A DNA stretch of 64,000 nt from Mucilaginibacter frigoritolerans (GCF_007830615.1 NZ_VLLI01000019.1:1-64000), one strand, 5' to 3'. Positions 9,779-18,044 are shown, counted from the stretch's first letter. Made by a program: numbers and translations. Notes: a model not told the origin generated them from the letters alone.

Positions 9779-10919
9779 CCTGAGCAGATACGAACAAAAA
9801 AAGAAAAAAACCACAAAGGCCTCTCAAACAAACAATGAGGGTGGTTTAATGGCTTTATTGAACAAAGATATCAGCTTTGGCAGCAAGGAACTGAATGACA
9901 AAAAGAAAGAATCGCTCTATCTGGAACTCAGTTCGCTATTACAGGCCGGCATTAATTTAAAAAGTAGTTTTGAACTGATTATAGCAGCATTAGAAAAGGA
10001 AAAAGACAGACAGCTTTATAAAACCATTGAGGAAGCTGTTTTAAGCGGCACTACTTTTTCACAAGCTTTACGGCAAACAGGCAAGTTTTCTTTATACGAA
10101 GTTTACAGTTTGCAAATTGGTGAAGAAACCGGCAAGCTGATTGAAGTTTTGCAGGATCTGGCTACCTTTTACCAAAATAAAATCAAACAGCGACGCAAAA
10201 TTGTATCGGCACTTACCTACCCTTGTGTAGTACTCTGCTCTTCATTAGGAGCTGTATTTTTTATGCTCAAATTTGTGGTGCCTATGTTTGGCGATGTCTT
10301 CAGGCGCTTTGGAGGTCAACTACCCTGGATAACTGAAAAAATCATCGGCGTATCCAACGCAATGGAACATAATTTCTGGAGGTTTGTAATCTTGCTAATA
10401 CTTATCATTGGCTTCATATTGTTTACCCGGAAAACAGAACAATTCAGGCGGATATTCTCACAGTTTTTATTAAGCACACCACTTATCGGCAACCTGGTAC
10501 AAAAGATCTACCTGGCCCGTTTTTGTAATTCCATGCGGCTGTTGATCAACGCCAAACTACCTTTGTTGCGCGCCATAGCCCTAATCAGGCAAATGATCAG
10601 CTATTACCCTATTGAATCTTCTCTCCAAAAAGTGGAAGATGATATTATGAAAGGCAAATCCCTGCATGAAAGTTTACAACAATTTAAGATTTACCCCTCC
10701 AAAATGATCCAGCTGGTTAAAGTAGGTGAAGAAACCAATCAATTGGATTACTTCTTTGGCATCATCTCCGATCAATATATTGAAGAGGTGGAATTCAAAA
10801 CTTCTACCTTAAGCAGTATGATGGAGCCACTCATTATCATTTTTTTGGGATTGATTGTGGGTATTATTTTGATAGCCATGTATCTGCCGCTGTTCCAAAT
10901 GAGCAATAGTTTTCAGTAA
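9765..10919 (+). CDS. Type II secretion/type IV pilus platform protein (GspF/PilC-like)
   Basis: About 384 residues from the ATG at 9765 (MPSIDLSRYEQ); a GTG at 9735 would add ten residues but lies deeper inside the previous gene. Two T2SSF domains are visible, one at about 55-180 (LSSLLQAGINLKSSFELI, LQIGEETGKL) and a second at about 250-375 (FCNSMRLLINAKLPLLRAIA, LVKVGEETNQLD), each followed by membrane helices. This is the inner-membrane platform that couples the assembly ATPase to pseudopilus growth. It closes the operon. No GspE-type ATPase or GspD secretin is nearby, so these must lie elsewhere if the machine works. Confidence 0.85.
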   Translation: MPSIDLSRYEQKKKKTTKASQTNNEGGLMALLNKDISFGSKELNDKKKESLYLELSSLLQAGINLKSSFELIIAALEKEKDRQLYKTIEEAVLSGTTFSQALRQTGKFSLYEVYSLQIGEETGKLIEVLQDLATFYQNKIKQRRKIVSALTYPCVVLCSSLGAVFFMLKFVVPMFGDVFRRFGGQLPWITEKIIGVSNAMEHNFWRFVILLILIIGFILFTRKTEQFRRIFSQFLLSTPLIGNLVQKIYLARFCNSMRLLINAKLPLLRAIALIRQMISYYPIESSLQKVEDDIMKGKSLHESLQQFKIYPSKMIQLVKVGEETNQLDYFFGIISDQYIEEVEFKTSTLSSMMEPLIIIFLGLIVGIILIAMYLPLFQMSNSFQ

Positions 10920-11089
10920 AAAGAAAAGAGGTTAAGGTTGGTTATTATCATATCGTAGCAAAAGATATGGATGAAGCGGTAGCTATTGCAAAAAGTAATC
11001 CTGAATTTGAATACGTAGTATCAGCAACGATTGAAGTAAGGCCAATAAAAGTAAAAGAAGAGCAAACTAACTTTGTTTACCCCAAATAG
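10920..11089 (+). pseudogene. Remnant of a YCII-related protein (C-terminal end only)
   Basis: Directly after the GspF-like stop, the plus strand reads KVGYYHIVAKDMDEAVAIAK, then NPEFEYVVSATIEVRPI, ending in a stop at 11087-11089. This is the last third of a YCII/DGPF-type protein, where the pattern Y-x-I-x-A-x-[SD]-x-[ED]-E-A-x-x-[IL]-A and a final EVRPI are typical. The N-terminal two thirds are absent. An internal ATG at 10966 exists, but 41 residues would not fold as the family. It is best read as the end point of a deletion or rearrangement. Confidence 0.6.
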
Positions 11090-11121
11090 GCAACCAGCTA
11101 TTAATGAGAGTGGTTTAAATT

Positions 11122-11179
11122 GCAATTTAATACGCAACTTAAGAACACCGCCTTCGGTGTGTACTGCAAATTTAATTGC
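11122..11179. repeat. Imperfect long hairpin with perfect inner stem
   Basis: An inner stem ACACCG/CGGTGT (11145-11150 and 11155-11160, loop CCTT) is nested in imperfect outer arms GCAATTTAATACGC (11122-11135) and GCAAATTTAATTGC (11166-11179). It lies in the gap between the YCII remnant and the AraC gene. It could be a terminator or a folded RNA end; no T-run follows closely. Confidence 0.4.
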
Positions 11180-11267
11180 CTTTTCATTTAACAATTTCCA
11201 GAATTATGAAATTTCACATATTGTCGCTTTGCCATAAAAAAAGAGGATATTAGCATAAGAAATATCG

Positions 11268-11297
11268 TTTTGACAATCAAAAACGACGATATATTTG
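11268..11297 (+). promoter_or_regulatory. Bacteroidota-type promoter of the AraC gene
   Basis: TTTTG at 11268-11272 and TATATTTG at 11290-11297 match the -33 (TTTG) and -7 (TAnnTTTG) elements of the Bacteroidota major sigma factor, with 17 bp between TTTG and TATATTTG. Transcription would start about 40 bp before the AraC start at 11345. It is the clearest promoter in the window. Confidence 0.6.
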
Positions 11298-11344
11298 TAT
11301 TGTTCAAGTTATTCTGAATTATTGAATTTCCTTAATTGAAATTT

Positions 11345-12217
11345 ATGACAAACCATGTTTTTAAAACACCTGTTGAAAAAAACGTTCAAAAATTTTTGCT
11401 TGGAAATTTCATTCATGAGAATGATGCATTTCATATTGCCAGGGTCACCATACATACCAGAGAGGACCTATCGCTGCACAGTCATGATTATGCAGAAATT
11501 TTTTGGGTGGAAAAGGGTAAAGGCTATCACCTCATTAATGACCAGAAAGTGCTTTTACAACCAGGGCATCTGGTGATGATCCGTCCGGATGATAAGCACA
11601 CTTTTACATCTGACAAACATGGGATCACCATTATGAATCTGGCTTTCTCATTAGAGACGCTGGCACACTTAAGAGCAAGATATTTTCCAGATTCCAAATT
11701 GTATTTTTGGACAAACGACAAACTACCTTTCCAAAAACTACTGGACTTAACTACAATCAATCAAATTTCAAAAAGGGCTGAAGGTTATTGGAAGTGTCAG
11801 AAATCCAATCTTTATGTCGATAGCCTGTTATTAAGCATATTTCGTTTTATTAGCTTATATGATAATGTGAAAGTTGACAACCAGCAAATCCCTTCCTGGC
11901 TGAACAAAGCTTTGCAGGAGTTTACTTCTCCTGAACTGTTTAAGGCAGGTCAAAATGGTTTTGCCAATTTATGTGAAAAGAATATTGATCATGTAAACAG
12001 GACAGTAAAAAGGGTGTTCAACAAAACACTTACTGAATTGATTACCGAATTAAGAATGAATTATGCTGCCCAGCAGCTTTCCATTACTAATGTGCCCATA
12101 AAACTTATTTGTATTGATTGCGGACTTACAAACCTGGCACATTTTTATAAAATTTTCAAAGAAACCTATCATCAGCCCCCTTCAGTTTACAGAAAAGCGA
12201 CTCAAACAATTGTTTAA
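11345..12217 (+). CDS. AraC-family regulator with N-terminal cupin
   Basis: About 290 residues from ATG 11345; an in-frame TTG at 11336 is a less likely start. The N-terminal cupin domain shows SLHSHDYAEIFWVEKGKGYH and LQPGHLVMIRPDDKH. The C-terminal AraC DNA-binding domain covers about 185-285 (LSITNVPIKLICIDCGLTNL, then FYKIFKETYHQPPSVYRK). Such proteins sense sugars or related small molecules and activate catabolic genes. The next genes downstream, same strand, encode a sugar isomerase-like protein and a PhyH oxygenase, which are plausible targets. Confidence 0.88.
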   Translation: MTNHVFKTPVEKNVQKFLLGNFIHENDAFHIARVTIHTREDLSLHSHDYAEIFWVEKGKGYHLINDQKVLLQPGHLVMIRPDDKHTFTSDKHGITIMNLAFSLETLAHLRARYFPDSKLYFWTNDKLPFQKLLDLTTINQISKRAEGYWKCQKSNLYVDSLLLSIFRFISLYDNVKVDNQQIPSWLNKALQEFTSPELFKAGQNGFANLCEKNIDHVNRTVKRVFNKTLTELITELRMNYAAQQLSITNVPIKLICIDCGLTNLAHFYKIFKETYHQPPSVYRKATQTIV

Positions 12218-12406
12218 GTCTGTACTGCGTAGCATTCAAGATGATGATAAAGTATGTGATGAACATTATGTTTATCGACCATCAATCCTTAAAAAAGTCG
12301 TTATACCACAATTAACCGTTGTTCTACAACAATAATAGAACACCTAATGGCCAATATTTTAGCGCTACTTTTATATTATAACAAACATCTATTTTTTTGA
12401 CTTGTA

Positions 12407-13222
12407 ATGAAGCTGAAATTTTTTTGTCCTTACTGGGGGATGAGCCAGTTACCGCTTGAAGAAGCATTGCAGCAAATAAAAGCAGCCGGATATGATGGTA
12501 TTGAATTGGCCATTGATCCGGATGTTGAGGGCTATGAGCAAGCCGTTCCATTATGTAATAAGTATAACCTGCTATTAATCGCGCAGCATCCTTATGCCAA
12601 AGGTAACACACCTGACGAGCATTTGCATGATTACACCCGCAAGCTTGAAATGATTATGGCTTTAAAGCCCATAATGGTAAACTGCCATACCGGGAAGGAT
12701 TATTATAGTATAGCACAAAATGTTCCATTTTTAAATGCCGCCGCCATACTGGCCAAAAAATACCAGGTACCGGTTGCGCATGAAATTCATAGGGGCAGGT
12801 TTACATTTTGCACTACAACCACCACCCAATACCTTGAATTATTTCCACAATTGGAATTAACAGCAGATTTCTCTCACTGGTGTGTTGTATCAGAATCGTT
12901 ATTAGAAGCACAACAAGATATATTGGATAAGGTGATCCCGAATTGTATCCATCTGCATGCAAGAGTAGGATATGCCCAAGGGCCGCAGGTTGCCAACCCG
13001 GCTGCACCTGAATATGAGAACGAACTTAATGCCCATATGAATTGGTGGAAACAAATAGCACAAGAGCATATTAAAGCAGGTAAACAGCAAATAACCATTA
13101 CCTGTGAATTTGGACCGCCCCCGTATCTGCCTGTATTACCATTTACAAAGCAACCCGTTGCATCACAATGGGAATTGAATTTATTTATGAAGGACTACTT
13201 AGTCAAAAACCTTATAGCATGA
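12407..13222 (+). CDS. Sugar phosphate isomerase/epimerase-like TIM-barrel protein
   Basis: 271 residues of the AP-endonuclease 2 / xylose-isomerase-like TIM-barrel family. Visible barrel elements include GYDGIELAIDPDVEG, IMVNCHTGKDYYS, VAHEIHRGRFTFC, LTADFSHWC, IHLHARVGYAQGP and ITCEFGPPPY; the Glu/Asp/His residues in these are the expected metal ligands. There is no signal peptide, so it is cytosolic. Its TGA stop overlaps the start of the next gene (ATGA at 13219-13222), implying coupling to the PhyH-type oxygenase. Exact substrate cannot be told. Confidence 0.85.
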   Translation: MKLKFFCPYWGMSQLPLEEALQQIKAAGYDGIELAIDPDVEGYEQAVPLCNKYNLLLIAQHPYAKGNTPDEHLHDYTRKLEMIMALKPIMVNCHTGKDYYSIAQNVPFLNAAAILAKKYQVPVAHEIHRGRFTFCTTTTTQYLELFPQLELTADFSHWCVVSESLLEAQQDILDKVIPNCIHLHARVGYAQGPQVANPAAPEYENELNAHMNWWKQIAQEHIKAGKQQITITCEFGPPPYLPVLPFTKQPVASQWELNLFMKDYLVKNLIA

Positions 13223-13977
13223 AGTTACAACAGCAAGAAATACTAACCCCACAGGAAGTATCTTTTTTTAGGGAGAACGGTTATTTATTACCCGGGAAAC
13301 CCTTGTTTAGCGAAGAAAAATTTAATAGGCTCTTCAATATTTTTGAGGAGCATTTAAAAAACAGAGGAGAACTGCAGCCTGATGAACTGGATGTACCCCA
13401 TCACAAAGACAGCAGACTGTTTGAGTTTTTAATGGCTGATGAAGTGCTGGATGTAGTAGAGAAAATTATAGGTCCCAATATTGGCTTATGGAGCAGTCAT
13501 TTTATTTGTAAGGAACCTAAAACCGGTAAAAATACACCCTGGCATGAAGATAGTGCCTACTGGCAGGGGCGCTTTAACAAGTTTGATAGTATTGTAACTA
13601 TATGGTTAGCCATAGATGATGCCAATATAGCAAATGGCTGTATGGGCGTATTACCCGGGTCGCATGATAAGGGATTTTCTGAGTACCAGGAAATTGAGAA
13701 CAACAATCACAAAATATTCAACATTGAAATAAAGAATAAAGTTGATGAGGAAAAGATAGTATGGTTTGAATTGAAAAAAGGAAATTACTCTTTACATGAC
13801 TCACGTATTATACACGGTGCGCATGCCAATACCAGCAATACGCGCAGAACCGGTTATACTATGCGATATTTTAGTACCGACCTGGTATTGAACCGTACCC
13901 ATCCCAATAACCTTCAACATCGCATTTATCATTGCAGAGGCGAAAACAACGGCAATAATCCACTAATCTATTTATAG
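13219..13977 (+). CDS. Phytanoyl-CoA dioxygenase (PhyH) family protein
   Basis: 252 residues from the ATG at 13219, chosen because it overlaps the previous stop as ATGA; a longer in-frame start at 13168 lies inside the upstream gene. The Fe(II)/2-oxoglutarate triad is visible: HxD in NTPWHEDSAYWQGR, the distal His in HDSRIIHGAHAN, and the oxoglutarate-binding Arg shortly after (NTRRTGYTMRYF). N-terminal TPQEVSFFRENGYLLP is typical of the family. These enzymes hydroxylate small molecules. Coupling to a sugar-isomerase-like protein suggests a role in catabolism of an unusual sugar or osmolyte, which is inference. Confidence 0.88.
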   Translation: MKLQQQEILTPQEVSFFRENGYLLPGKPLFSEEKFNRLFNIFEEHLKNRGELQPDELDVPHHKDSRLFEFLMADEVLDVVEKIIGPNIGLWSSHFICKEPKTGKNTPWHEDSAYWQGRFNKFDSIVTIWLAIDDANIANGCMGVLPGSHDKGFSEYQEIENNNHKIFNIEIKNKVDEEKIVWFELKKGNYSLHDSRIIHGAHANTSNTRRTGYTMRYFSTDLVLNRTHPNNLQHRIYHCRGENNGNNPLIYL

Positions 13978-14032
13978 TATTTACAAAGCAAGATAAAAAT
14001 AAATGAAGAAATATTAATTCAGCACGATTATC

Positions 14033-15385
14033 GTGTGTTTAATAGGTTTATCCCTAAAGGCCCAGGATAAAAAAATATATACTGCACAGGATGTAAAAGA
14101 CGAATTTGTACGTACATGGCTGGCATATAAACAATATGCTTGGGGGCATGATGTATTGCTGCCAATTACCAAAACCAATGCCGACTGGTATAAGGAATCA
14201 TTACACATATCCCCAATTGATGCTTACAGTACCATGCAGGTGATGAAATTGGATAAATATGCAAAAGAAGTGGAGCAGTACATTAAAGATAGTGTAAGTT
14301 TTGACAAGGATATTTATGTAAAAACCTTCGAGGTAAATATACGTGTACTCGGTGGCTTGCTGTGTATGTACCAATATACAAACGATCCGCGTATACTGGC
14401 GCAAACAAAAGATTTTGGCGACAGAATGCTGAAAGCTTTTAACTCACCTACCGGCATTCCTTATTATTGGGTAAACCTTAAAACAGGTGCAGTAAAAGGG
14501 TCACAGGTAAATACAGCCGAAGCGGCCTCTTATATGTTTGAAATGGGTATTCTTAGTTATTATACCAAAAATCCTGCTTATTACCAGGCCGCTAAAAAAG
14601 CAAATCTTTGCATCTGGAATAAGCGCTCAAAGATAAACCTTGTGGGTAATGTGATAAACAATGAAACAGGTGAATGGATAGACCGTAACAGTTATATAGG
14701 AGCAGGAGATGATTCTTATTTTGAATATTTGCTAAAGACCTGGGTACTATTTAAAGATCCACAGTTAAAAAACATGTGGGATATAAGCATTGCCGCCATT
14801 AACAAATATATCCCTGAACAAACAAATACCGGTGTTTGGTATGGCTATGTAAATATGGATACGGGTGAGAAAACAAAATCTACCGTTACCTTATACGATG
14901 CTTTTTGGCCTGCTTTGTATTCGCTGGGAGGGGATATTAAAAGGGCCGAAGCATTTGATGACACATGGGATGGTTTATGGAATAAATACGGGCTGGAACC
15001 TTCCGGATATGATTATAAAAAAGAGGAGCCAACCTATCCGGTATATGATCTTAACCCCGAGATCATAGAATCGGCTTACTACCTGCATTACTACACCAAA
15101 AATCCAAAATACGAGGCAAGGGGCCAGCAATATTACAGAGACATTCTTAAATATTGTAAAACAGATATAGCGTTTTCATCAATTGCCGACGTAAGAACCA
15201 TGAAGCAGAACAATGAATTGCCTACATTCTTCTTTGCAGAGACAATGAAATATTTTTACCTGCTTTTTGGCGGCAACCCTGATATTAACCTGAAAGAGTA
15301 TGTGTTTAATACAGAAGCTCATCCATTTAAAAAATCGGGGTTTGTTCCAAAGGAGGTTAATAAACGTTTGGGGATCAATAATTAA
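14033..15385 (+). CDS. GH47-like alpha-mannosidase with interrupted signal peptide
   Basis: The 450-codon frame has the GH47 (class I alpha-1,2-mannosidase) signature: HISPIDAYSTMQVMKL, then VNIRVLGGLLCMYQYTND, TPTGIPYYWVNL-like and NTAEAASYMFEMGIL segments, and a C-terminal NPEIIESAYYLHYYTKNP. The usual start would be ATG 14003: ATG AAG AAA TAT TAA, with TAA at 14015-14017 in frame, followed by FSTIIVCLIGLSLKAQD, clearly the rest of a signal peptide. The first remaining start is GTG 14033, which leaves only MCLIGLSLKAQD, without the basic end. So the gene is either inactivated, exported poorly, or affected by a base error (TTA to TAA). It is followed directly by a truncated GH29 gene. Confidence 0.75.
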   Translation: MCLIGLSLKAQDKKIYTAQDVKDEFVRTWLAYKQYAWGHDVLLPITKTNADWYKESLHISPIDAYSTMQVMKLDKYAKEVEQYIKDSVSFDKDIYVKTFEVNIRVLGGLLCMYQYTNDPRILAQTKDFGDRMLKAFNSPTGIPYYWVNLKTGAVKGSQVNTAEAASYMFEMGILSYYTKNPAYYQAAKKANLCIWNKRSKINLVGNVINNETGEWIDRNSYIGAGDDSYFEYLLKTWVLFKDPQLKNMWDISIAAINKYIPEQTNTGVWYGYVNMDTGEKTKSTVTLYDAFWPALYSLGGDIKRAEAFDDTWDGLWNKYGLEPSGYDYKKEEPTYPVYDLNPEIIESAYYLHYYTKNPKYEARGQQYYRDILKYCKTDIAFSSIADVRTMKQNNELPTFFFAETMKYFYLLFGGNPDINLKEYVFNTEAHPFKKSGFVPKEVNKRLGINN

Positions 15386-15637
15386 ATGTTATCTATGGCA
15401 AAAATTAGAATTGTAATCTGTGTATTGTATCTTCCTTTTATAAGTAACGCGTTAAAAGCGCAAAATCACCCATCCAGAGGTCAGCGTCCGCTTTCAGAAC
15501 TGCAACAGTCATTTGTCGGTTTGCGGTTTGGCATGTTTATCCATCTTAATATCCTCACTTATGAGAATGCTGACTGGCCCGATCCTGAAACACCTGAATC
15601 CGTATTTAATCCAACAAAATTAAACTGCGACCAGTGA
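15386..15637 (+). pseudogene. Truncated alpha-L-fucosidase (GH29) fragment
   Basis: 83 codons, ATG immediately after the GH47 stop; the better signal-peptide start is the second Met at 15395 (MAKIRIVICVLYLPFIS). The mature part (FVGLRFGMFIHLNILTYENA, then PETPESVFNPTKLNCDQ) is the conserved N-terminal strand of GH29 fucosidases, which are normally about 450-600 residues. The next family residue would be Trp (TGG), but the DNA reads TGA and everything after is unrelated. The gene is therefore a 5' remnant cut by a deletion near 15634. Confidence 0.8.
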
Positions 15638-15811
15638 ACCTAACATCATCGGTTCGATTTTTGGATTGTTTCAACCAAAAGCTTTTTTCTACACATAACA
15701 TATCATTTAAAAAGTTAACAAATTTACTTCTCATTAAAGGGGAGGAACTAAATAAAAGCTGCAAGAGTTATTCCCTAACTAAGAATAAAGTGGTGTCAGA
15801 AACAAAATGTG

Positions 15812-16279
15812 TTAAAGGGGATAAGCCGTTTCACTTTTTGTTTCTGATAGTACAAAGAAACTCTGTACGGTGGTGATATTGGGTAGCGTTGCCAGTTTGT
15901 TGCGGTAAAAAAGTCGGTAGGCTTCCATATCGCTGGTTGCAATGCGCAAAATAAAGTCAAAAGTTCCTGTCATCTGAAAGCATTCCATCACTTCGGTAAA
16001 CTTAACAACTTCCTGTTCAAATGCATCCAGTGTGGCGGCGGTATGATCATTCAGAAGTACATGACTGAAAGCGATCAGGCTTCTGTCTATCTTCTTTCTA
16101 TCCAGGATAGCAACTATACGTTTAATATATCCCTGTTCTTTTAATCGCTTTACTCTTTCATGAATGGTCGCAATAGATTTATGCAGTTTATAGGAGATCT
16201 CTTTATTTGATAGCTCTGCATTATGCTGTAAGAGCTGTAGAATAGCCGTATCGGTTGGGTCCAAGTTGTTGATCGACAT
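15812..16279 (-). CDS. Lrp/AsnC-family transcriptional regulator
   Basis: 155 residues. N-terminal AsnC-type helix-turn-helix at about 5-60 (LDPTDTAILQLLQHNAELSN, IHERVKRLKEQGYIKR) and a C-terminal RAM ligand-binding domain (VMECFQMTGTFDFILRIATS). These form dimers to octamers that respond to amino acids. It is divergent from a cysteine synthase-like gene with a strong palindrome between them, so it probably controls that gene and itself. Confidence 0.93.
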   Translation of the reverse strand: MSINNLDPTDTAILQLLQHNAELSNKEISYKLHKSIATIHERVKRLKEQGYIKRIVAILDRKKIDRSLIAFSHVLLNDHTAATLDAFEQEVVKFTEVMECFQMTGTFDFILRIATSDMEAYRLFYRNKLATLPNITTVQSFFVLSETKSETAYPL

Positions 16280-16364
16280 AAATGTTGTATTAAGAAACTG
16301 AAAAAAGAGGCGGTAAAAATATCTGACTTGCCAGTAAACTGAATAAAATTATAGAAAATATCCA

Positions 16365-16397
16365 ATTTTCAATAAAATAAATGGATTTATTGAAAAT
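16365..16397. promoter_or_regulatory. Perfect inverted repeat, likely Lrp-family operator
   Basis: ATTTTCAATAAA (16365-16376) and TTTATTGAAAAT (16386-16397) are perfect 12-bp arms. A second nested palindrome, AATAAAT-GG-ATTTATT, lies at 16376-16391. Located in the 170-bp gap between the divergent Lrp-type regulator and the cysteine synthase-like gene, it has the AT-rich dyad form usual for Lrp/AsnC sites. Confidence 0.6.
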
Positions 16398-16449
16398 GAT
16401 TGATAAATAGTTATAATATAATGAGATTTATCCGAAATATTTTTTTAAA

Positions 16450-17499
16450 ATGAAAGATGTAATTGTGGCTGAGTTTACCGAAAATATAGCAGAGAAGTTC
16501 AGGAATTTGTGGCACTTGGTTGGTAATACACCCATGCTGGAGCTGCATTATACTTACAATGGAAAACCAGGTAAAGTATACGTAAAATGCGAGAACTATA
16601 ACCTGACCGGAAGCATAAAGGATAGGATGGCCCTGTATGTTATGTATCAGGCGTACAAGAACTGTAAAATAAAACCGGGCGACACAATAATTGAGGCAAC
16701 CAGCGGAAATACAGGCATCTCCTTTTCGGCGATAGGAAAGGCTCTTGGGCATCCCGTAAAGATCATTATGCCAAACTGGTTGAGCAAAGAGCGGATAGCC
16801 ATCATTGAAAGTATGGGTGCCGAAATTATTCTGGTTAGTAAAGAACAAGGAGGTTTTTTGGGCAGTATTCAACTATCTGAAAAGATGGAAAAAGAAGCAA
16901 AGCATATCTTTTTACCCCGGCAGTTTGAGAACCAGTATAATGCTGAAGCCCATGAAAAGACAACCGGGAAAGAAATATGGCGCCAATTGGCATCAAACGG
17001 CATGATTGCCAATGCCTTTGTTGCCGGCGTAGGCACCGGTGGAACAGTAATGGGTGTAGGTAACTACCTAAGGATGATGAACCCCAAAATTAAGGTTCAC
17101 CCGCTTGAACCTGCTGAATCACCTACGCTAACTACCGGTTACAAAGTAGGTAGCCACCGAATACAAGGCATATCAGATGAATTTATACCTGAAATTGTTA
17201 AGCTGGGCCAACTGGATGAAGTTATACAAGCACATGATGGGGACGCGATCATCATGGCACAAAAGCTGGCTAAACAACTTGGCCTTGGAGTAGGCATATC
17301 ATCGGGAGCTAACGTGATAGGTGCAGTTAAACTTAAAGAGAAAATGGGGGCTGATGCCGTAGTTGTAACGGTATTTAGCGATGATAATAAAAAATACCTG
17401 AGTACCGATTTGATGAAAGATGAACCTGTTAAAGAGGGGTACATATCATCAGGAATAACATTTACCGGATATCATCCAATCGGCAGGCTTGTGTACTAG
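16450..17499 (+). CDS. Cysteine synthase/cystathionine beta-synthase-like PLP enzyme
   Basis: 349 residues of fold-type II PLP enzymes. NTPMLELHY starts the domain; the PLP lysine lies in NLTGSIKDRMALYVM, the substrate loop in EATSGNTGISFSAIGKALG, and the phosphate-binding loop in VAGVGTGGTVMGVGNYL. A conserved late Ser/Gly region (GVGISSGANVIGAV) is present. No haem or CBS regulatory domain is seen, so it is closer to O-acetylserine sulfhydrylase or a related lyase. The divergent Lrp regulator points to amino-acid-dependent control. Which amino acid is made or broken down cannot be settled from sequence. Confidence 0.88.
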   Translation: MKDVIVAEFTENIAEKFRNLWHLVGNTPMLELHYTYNGKPGKVYVKCENYNLTGSIKDRMALYVMYQAYKNCKIKPGDTIIEATSGNTGISFSAIGKALGHPVKIIMPNWLSKERIAIIESMGAEIILVSKEQGGFLGSIQLSEKMEKEAKHIFLPRQFENQYNAEAHEKTTGKEIWRQLASNGMIANAFVAGVGTGGTVMGVGNYLRMMNPKIKVHPLEPAESPTLTTGYKVGSHRIQGISDEFIPEIVKLGQLDEVIQAHDGDAIIMAQKLAKQLGLGVGISSGANVIGAVKLKEKMGADAVVVTVFSDDNKKYLSTDLMKDEPVKEGYISSGITFTGYHPIGRLVY

Positions 17500-17738
17500 C
17501 ATCATTAAATTTTATAAATGTTATTTCCTGTTGCTTAAAGTGTGTAATAGTTATGTTTTCCCTTGCAATAGCATCGTGCAGTGTTCGAAATAAAATTGCT
17601 GTGAACAATAATATTGCCGGAGATGAACAATCTTTCTATTGGCATATAGAAATTAAGGTTCAGCAATATAACATTGATGCTTACAATATTTTGTCTGTAT
17701 TGGGGAAACTCCCTTATTGTGAATTATTTAACCCATTA
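17500..17738. other. Gap without a convincing gene
   Basis: About 240 bases after the PLP enzyme. A 66-codon ORF at 17553-17753 is present, but it has no recognisable motif and runs out of frame with the thioredoxin-like remnant that follows. It is best read as decayed sequence. Confidence 0.4.
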
Positions 17739-17739
17739 A

Positions 17740-17973
17740 CTAGCCAAAGATGAGCAAACCGTAACCGCTCAAGGCAAGAACATTAGAACGATAGGCAGTA
17801 AGTGGAGTAACCTTCAGGCTGAAAAGTTCAAGGCCAATTCACAGCCTTTTTATGTATTACTCAACAATAACGGAAATTTGCTGGTACCGCCAAGCGGGGC
17901 AAATTATGACCCCAAAAGTTATTTAAAATTCCTTACCAGCGGCTTAAACGCATTTAATGCTGTGGCCAGATAA
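17740..17973 (+). pseudogene. C-terminal remnant of a thioredoxin/DsbD-like protein
   Basis: An open frame with no start encodes about 77 residues ending in a stop at 17971-17973: TIGSKWSNLQAEKFKANSQP, then FYVLLNNNGNLLVPPSG and a final SYLKFLTSGLNAF. This matches the C-terminal end of the periplasmic thioredoxin domain of DsbD/thioredoxin-family proteins in Bacteroidota (…QPxYVLLDxxGxxL…P..Y…FLxxGL). The CxxC active site and all membrane segments are missing. A hairpin terminator follows at 18019. Confidence 0.6.
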
Positions 17974-18018
17974 ATAAGATCTTCATATCGTTCTTTAATA
18001 AATTCAGTTAATAGTTAA

Positions 18019-18044
18019 AAGCACCCGTGGGAAGACGGGTGCTT
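18019..18044 (+). terminator. Strong hairpin terminator
   Basis: AAGCACCCGT (18019-18028) and ACGGGTGCTT (18035-18044) pair perfectly around the loop GGGAAG, followed by an AT-rich stretch. It lies just after the thioredoxin-like remnant, so it is probably the old terminator of that gene. Confidence 0.7.

Noticed and set aside
15634..15876. 80-codon plus-strand ORF after the truncated fucosidase
   Set aside because: No motif or signal, Lys/Ser-rich composition typical of random AT-rich DNA, and it runs into the 3' end of the Lrp gene on the other strand.
17553..17753. 66-codon plus-strand ORF after the cysteine synthase-like gene
   Set aside because: No recognisable domain; overlaps the thioredoxin-like remnant in another frame. 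Most likely decayed DNA.
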